This document shows positions 58,573 to 64,000 of a DNA stretch of 64,000 nucleotides, piece after piece (the first letter of the stretch is position 1; each line of letters opens with the position of its first letter). Below the pieces are notes generated by a model. The model did no database searches. It worked only from the letters and a program-made list of their open reading frames with translations, and had not been told where the DNA came from. The DNA comes from Aurelia coerulea (Eukaryota > Cnidaria > Scyphozoa > Semaeostomeae > Ulmaridae): the NCBI GenBank assembly GCA_039566865.1, contig CM076955.1, forward strand, positions 19,389,501-19,453,500, written 5' to 3'. Made by a program: the position numbers and the translations under genes.

Positions 58573-59039
58573 TACATTCTGTGAAACAAAAATTGATGAC
58601 GTTGGGTTGTCTTTTTGTCAAGGTAGCTACGAGATAAATTTAACGAAATTATTTAAACTTGCTGGCCTCTTATACGCTATCTCTGTAACATAATAATAAA
58701 GGACCTTTGATATGTGGAATATGGTAATAAGATAGAGACTCCTAAAATTGCCTATCTTTTTGATCAGTTGGACGGAAGGTCCATGGAGAAAATAACGGAA
58801 ACGTTGTCTGGGTCAAATGATAAGGCTTTTGTTTAATAATATTAATTTTACTTCATAATGTTACATTTAGCTACAGTTTAAGATACTTTAAGACCACTAA
58901 ATAGGGAAGCCTTTGAAAATAAATGTTTGGTTATACTTCAAAAGCTGATTTGTACATAACACAAATGATTTTCTATACAAAAGAAATACTTTTAACATCC
59001 TAATGCTTCCCGTAACTAGATCCTTTATGCTTTTTAGTG

Positions 59040-59445
59040 CCTTGGTATTTAATGTTTATAATGCTCTTAAAGTGTCTATGGATCACCTAAAAGTCTAGCG
59101 GAGGCATTGCTTCTACAGAAGGTTCGTTTTTAGGGGGTGACCCGGAGGGAGAGTGTTGTGACAATGAAAAGATAGCCTTGATATTTAATGTTTATAATGC
59201 TCTTAAAGTGTCTATGGATCACCTAAAAGTCTAGCGGAGGCATTGCTTCTACAGAAGGTTCATTTTTAGGGGGTGACCCGGAGGGGGAGTGTTGTGACAA
59301 TGAAAAGATAGCCTTGATATTTAATGTTTATAATGCTCTTAAAGTGCCTGTGGATCACCTAAAAGTCTAGCGGAGGCATTGCTTCTATAGAAGGTTCGTT
59401 TTTAGGGGGTGACCCGGAGGGAGAGTGTGGTGACAATGAAAATAT
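59040..59445. repeat. 136-bp tandem repeat, three copies
   Basis: TTTAATGTTTATAATGCTCT recurs at a constant spacing of 136. Copies differ at only a few positions; each contains GGGGGTGACCCGGAGGG. Confidence 0.88.
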
Positions 59446-59811
59446 TGACTCCAGGAACATACACGGGGTATAATTCGCAGAGGGGCACATTTAAGAACTG
59501 GAAGGCAACTTTTAAATGATGACTAAGAACACGGAAGGGAGATTTGAGACTAGAATAAGGCATCTTAGAAGACCAATGCCCCCTGTACCCCAGGTTCCGG
59601 CTTCTACACACAAATTTGAAACGAGAGGCATCGCTGCGTAGGAGCTCAGGCGCGAAGAACAGTTTGAATCTCATTTGAATAATGGCGACATTCAGTCCTA
59701 GCTTTTGATGAGAGAAGAACGCAGGAAAAGCAACATTACCAAGCTTTTCTCGCAAATCTGTGGAAGAGAAGCAACACAATGGGTACAAACACAATTTTGA
59801 TCATCATATAC

Positions 59812-60360
59812 CGGGTGCGCCAAAATAAACTATGCACGTTTGGCAGGCCACAAGGCTCAATTAGATACTGGGATTTTTGCAAATTTTTTCGTTTTCAGCT
59901 CTTAGCTAGAAGCGAGTCTATTAAAATTTTAGTTTTCGAAAGCACTAAAAACGATCAAAAAACATCGATCAAGTTTTCTAAAGACTCGACAAAAATGGAC
60001 CAAGAGAGCTTGTTCGTGGTGATTTGGGATTTAGAAATCGATTAATTCTAATCTGCTGTACGAAAGTTCGTACTAAATCCAATGCCCAAATCACCCTGAA
60101 AACGTTTTCTCTTTGTTCATTCATGTTGAGTCTTGTAAAACTTGATCGACGTTTTTTCATCGTTTTCAGTGTTTTCGAAAAAGAAAATTTTAAGAAATTC
60201 GCTTCTAGCTCTAAAAACTGAAAACGAAAAATTTGCAAAAAATCCCAGTATCTAATTCAGGCTTTCTGCTAAAGATCAAGTCATAAATCTTCAAAATCGG
60301 TCCAGTTTACGATTTATTGCGGCCTGCCAAACGTGTATAGTTTATTTTGGAACACCCGGT
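59812..60360. mobile_element. TA-flanked element with CCGGGTGCGCC inverted ends
   Basis: CCGGGTGCGCCAAAATAAAC at the left mirrors GTTTATTTTGGAACACCCGG (with one base less) at the right, both against TA. The 549-bp interior contains a second, internal inverted repeat. Confidence 0.78.
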
Positions 60361-61082
60361 AGGCCACATCAACGGTGCATTATTCCTGTTATTCCCAATG
60401 CTGTCTCTCAAAAAAGTAGGTTCTTGCACACGGAGATCTACTGAATGACACAGAGCAGCACTATGATTTCAAGGAACAAACGAAAATTCACAAAATGTAA
60501 TTAGTACAGTAAAAAGACACAGAGAACAACTCAATTCCAAACCGAGAAATAACTATAATGCTATTTCGTGGTAAGTTACCAAGCAGCCAATTTCTAGCCA
60601 AGAAACATCAAGGGTTATCTAATCCAGTTAAGCTAAACCCTTATCTAGAATCAACAATATCACATTTTAACTGTTGCTTAGGAATTCATGAGTTGATTAT
60701 ATTGTGTACACGAAGGGCCCACATGCACAGCAGAAATAGGGGGTTGGGCACAACGATATTAATGTATAAAAGTATAATGGGCAAACGCATAAACCGTAAT
60801 GCTTTCTTCTTAGCCTAACTAACGCTCTTAATTCTGGATCTATAAATAAAAGAATCAAATTGCCCAGAAAAATTCATTTGGTTTTTTATTTAGATATGAA
60901 ACAAGAAAGTTTTAACGAGGGGTGTGTGACATTTCCAACAAAGCGTATGAGATTTTTAAACAATAGGATTTTCACGGACTTTTGCGGATTTCTTGAAAAC
61001 GATAGGATTTCTGCCAAAGGTGTACGGGATTTTTAGAGAGCGATACGCCCCTCGAGTTCTAAGATCCATCGATAACATTACA
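60361..61082. other. Stretch without recognised gene
   Basis: AT-rich; the open frame at 60558-60818 has no recognisable domain. Confidence 0.5.
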
Positions 61083-61691
61083 CCGGGTGAGTCAAAAAAG
61101 AATCCCTGTTTGAAAGACCACAGATATCCCTCGATATAAAAACAATGCTGCCAAATACGTCATTCAATAGCGAACATGTTCAAATATATTCTAAATTTTA
61201 CTTACCTGAAATCGGCCACTCCGTTCTGAAATTTTAAGAGATTTTCTGGAGGAAGCCCGTCCAAGAAACTTTCAAAAACTGAATAAAATCACAAGCAAAT
61301 TTCTCGTACGCCTGAGTTGTGCATGCTTCGGTGCGTTTTATCCCTTTAGGAGATGAAAATGTCATCCCTGGGGGCAAAACAATTTTATTCCGGACGATTT
61401 CATCTTCTCAAGAGGATAAAGCACGTTGAAATGTGTTAAACTCATTGGGACAAGGCAGAAAGCTCGGGAAACGCTGGTCGTTGTTTTGAACCTGTTTTCA
61501 TGATTTCTGGAAAGAGCTTTCTGGAGAAAATCCCTTATAATTTCAGAATGGAGAGGCCGATTTCAGTCAGGTAAATGTTGAGATCCATTTGAACATGTCT
61601 GCTGTTAAATGGTATGTTTCCCAATATCATCATCTTGATATTCAGGGAATGGTGATTTTTCAAACATGGATTCTTTTTATTGACTCACACG
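61083..61691. mobile_element. TA-flanked element with CCGGGTGAGTCA inverted ends
   Basis: CCGGGTGAGTCAAAAAAGAA at the left mirrors a slightly decayed TTGACTCACACG at the right. The interior pairs in a long imperfect stem. A fragment of its TCCCTGTTTGAAAGACCA end lies near 7293. Confidence 0.72.
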
Positions 61692-62867
61692 ATATAAATT
61701 TGGTGATTTCATAAAGTTTCTACTTGGTCACCCAGTAGTGACAGAAGTAATACTGCCAATGAATGAAATAAACATACTGCGGAGGAGACCAAACCTGTGC
61801 GGGATTGGATTGATGCAGAAAGCAGAAAGGTATCTGTAGCAGTACGATTTCCCAGAACATGTTTACGGAAGTGTTTCTTGAATACTAATCACATTTGGTG
61901 TGTTTAATTAGATCTAGTGCATATTAGATCTTTAGAAAGGACTTCATCCACTGATAGTATTGGTAAAATACCCATGTTGTAAGAACCGGACCCTAAGACC
62001 CTAGGATCTCTGAGACCCTCGGACCTTTAAGTATCAAAATGAGAAGGACCCTTTACACCAGAGGGTGGGTGAGGGTGATCACCACAGACAAGACAAGCAA
62101 TAGACAAATGTCATTGAGGTGTCAAACAAAAGGTCGCAAATCGTATGAGCTTCCCCTCTTCCATCCCATGAACTTTCCTCGTTCAAAATTCAAACCAACG
62201 CCAGGACACCATTAATCATGCAGAAAGTCTTTGAAATAGCACGATAGGATACAATCAAAATAGTACTTCTACATGAGGGTACCCAATAGACCCCCTGATT
62301 CCCGAATTCCCGCTACGTTTTTAGCCCAATTCCCGATTCCCGACCATCGTTTTTAAGGAATTCCCGATTTTTGTTTAAACATGGTCTGAAAGTATATCGA
62401 AGTCAAAATTAATCATTTTCACGACTTATGGCGAAGACGAGAGGTCTGCGCTCTATTCATGGCTCGAATGATCAGGGGCGGAAATGCAAATTTTTTTGAG
62501 GGGGTGTGTGTTCAAAGGACAGAGTTTCTTCCACGAGGACCGATTTTTGCGAAATAAATGTTGTTACAAATGTATGAAAAATAAAGTTTTCCTTTCTGCC
62601 ATAATTTGCCGAAAATACACTATAACAGAAATAACGTTTTCCCAGCAATTGAAACATAATTAAGCAAACAGTTTTTGACATCAAGTTGTCTCTGGCTAGC
62701 ATCTTAGCCATCTGCCCTGAATGATCCAGTCAAAGGATCACAGAATATCCACGTTATTAGGCATGCAAGCTTGCTCATATGGAATCAATTAGCGGCGTGG
62801 CTAAGGTAAATTAAGGGAGGCATGGAAATGCAGGAGCCTGGGGGCCAGGAAAATTTTTGGGGCCACA
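61692..62867. other. Stretch without recognised gene
   Basis: Includes short CCCGATTCCCGA repeats at 62295-62370 and a segment (62770-62866) that resembles hAT subterminal sequence at 41640-41700. Confidence 0.5.
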
Positions 62868-63400
62868 CCATTTACTTTGGCGTAGAGTGCATCTCCCAAC
62901 ACCATGCTTGCCATTAGCAGCGAGGTAACCTTGATAGTTTTGTGACAGTTATCCTATAAATCGGAGCACGAAGAAAATTTTCGAAGAAACATCCTTTACT
63001 TTGGTTTAGAATGCATCTCCCAATATCATGCTTGCCATTAGCAGCGAGGAAACCTTGATAGTTTTGTGACAGTTATCCTATAAATCGGAGCACGAAGAAA
63101 ATTTTCGAAGAAACATCCTTTACTTTGGCTTAGAATGCATCTCCCGATATCATGCTTGCCATTAACAGCGAGGAAACCTCAATATTTTTGTGATAGTTAT
63201 CCTATAAATCGGAGCACGAAGAAAATTTTCGAAGAAACATCCTTTACTTTGGCTTAGAATGCATCTCCCGATATCATGCTTGCCATTAACAGCGAGGAAA
63301 CCTCGATATTTTTGTGATAGTTATCCTATAAAGCGGAGCACGAAGAAAATTTTTGAAGAAACATACTGTTACTTTGGCTCAGAAGGCATCCCTTACCCGA
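62868..63400. repeat. 123-bp tandem repeat, four to five copies
   Basis: TTTACTTTGGCTTAGAATGC (with GTAGAGTGC or GTTTAGAATGC variants) starts near 62870, 62994, 63119, 63243 and 63369. Neighbouring copies 3 and 4 are the most alike. Confidence 0.88.
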
Positions 63401-64000
63401 CTTATATCCAGCCATTTTCTCTAGTATGTCTTTCCTGTAAACTTAGTTTAACAAAAGACATCTAACACATAAATTTTTGCCTTTCGAGTATCGACGTCCT
63501 GAAAAATTCAGGTTCAAGTTCAGAGCCGGATCGGAACCGACTTTATCACTATAAAATAGCGATTGGGACCGAGTTATGAAATTATTGGGGGGGGGTGTCA
63601 CACCCCGCACACCCCCTCATTTGTGCTTTAACTTCCTATTTGGGTTTCTTACTGCAGAGATCAGTGCAAACGTAGGGCTTGTTGTGTTCTTCTAAATCTC
63701 TCCTCACTGCACCCGGTGGATGCAGTGCAATGTTAATGAACATATGATATCACGCTCATTCATGATTTTGCTGAAAAGGGGGTACATTTGAAGCCAAGTC
63801 TTATGACTTAGAATCTCAAAAATGGGGTATTCTATTGTTTTCTCCAAATTTTTCCTTGTGGTGAAAGTTGGTGCCACTCTGACTCTGTCCCTGCTCATAG
63901 TAAATTGCCACACAGTTGATGATATTGTATTTCATGGCCTGGGCTGACTTCATTTTCCATGCGTCTTCTCACTAGACTTATGACCTGCAGTCCTTTGTTT

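Noticed and set aside
59402..59794. 130-codon open frame on the minus strand
   Set aside because: Its 3' end runs into a 136-bp tandem repeat and no family is recognisable.

Overview
The window is eukaryotic and almost certainly metazoan. It is AT-rich, its genes are split by GT-AG introns, and the protein families present (SLC26 transporter, FAM227, PH/IRS-type PTB adaptor, UPA and death domains) are animal families. The dense mixture of small palindromic transposons, CR1/L2-like LINE pieces and GC-rich hairpin elements looks like a marine invertebrate, most likely an anthozoan cnidarian. That placement is inference, not proof.

Three host genes can be assembled by hand, all on the minus strand, with splice sites and reading phases that agree at every junction. 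(1) Positions 1579-12682 hold nine exons of a FAM227-family gene whose 3' end is not found and probably lies beyond the window start. (2) Positions 13463-17582 hold a complete three-exon SLC26A11-like sulfate/anion transporter of 638 residues. (3) Positions 24095-45061 hold a nine-exon, 976-residue gene that I read as a DOK-like adaptor: a short PH-like region, an IRS-type PTB domain, a long linker with six Tyr-x-Asn motifs, then a UPA domain and a C-terminal death domain of the UNC5 type. I know of no named family with this combination. It is the main discovery of the window: it would join a tyrosine-kinase docking module to a death-domain module in one polypeptide.

Between and inside these genes lies a thick layer of repeats. 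Positions 17930-20555 carry a tandem cluster that repeats a TATA-like box plus a short ATG exon. The introns of the adaptor gene hold several foldback elements, including one 600-bp hairpin and two copies of one palindromic MITE on either side of exon 6. From about 45 kb to the end of the window I find no host gene. That part holds LINE fragments, a collapsed LTR element, a Harbinger fragment split by a hAT-like MITE, a 2.4-kb element with about 600-bp inverted arms, several TA- and TTAA-flanked elements, and local tandem repeats.

The three genes show no obvious shared pathway. FAM227 proteins are poorly known, SLC26A11 moves sulfate or other anions, and the adaptor should act in signalling below a receptor.
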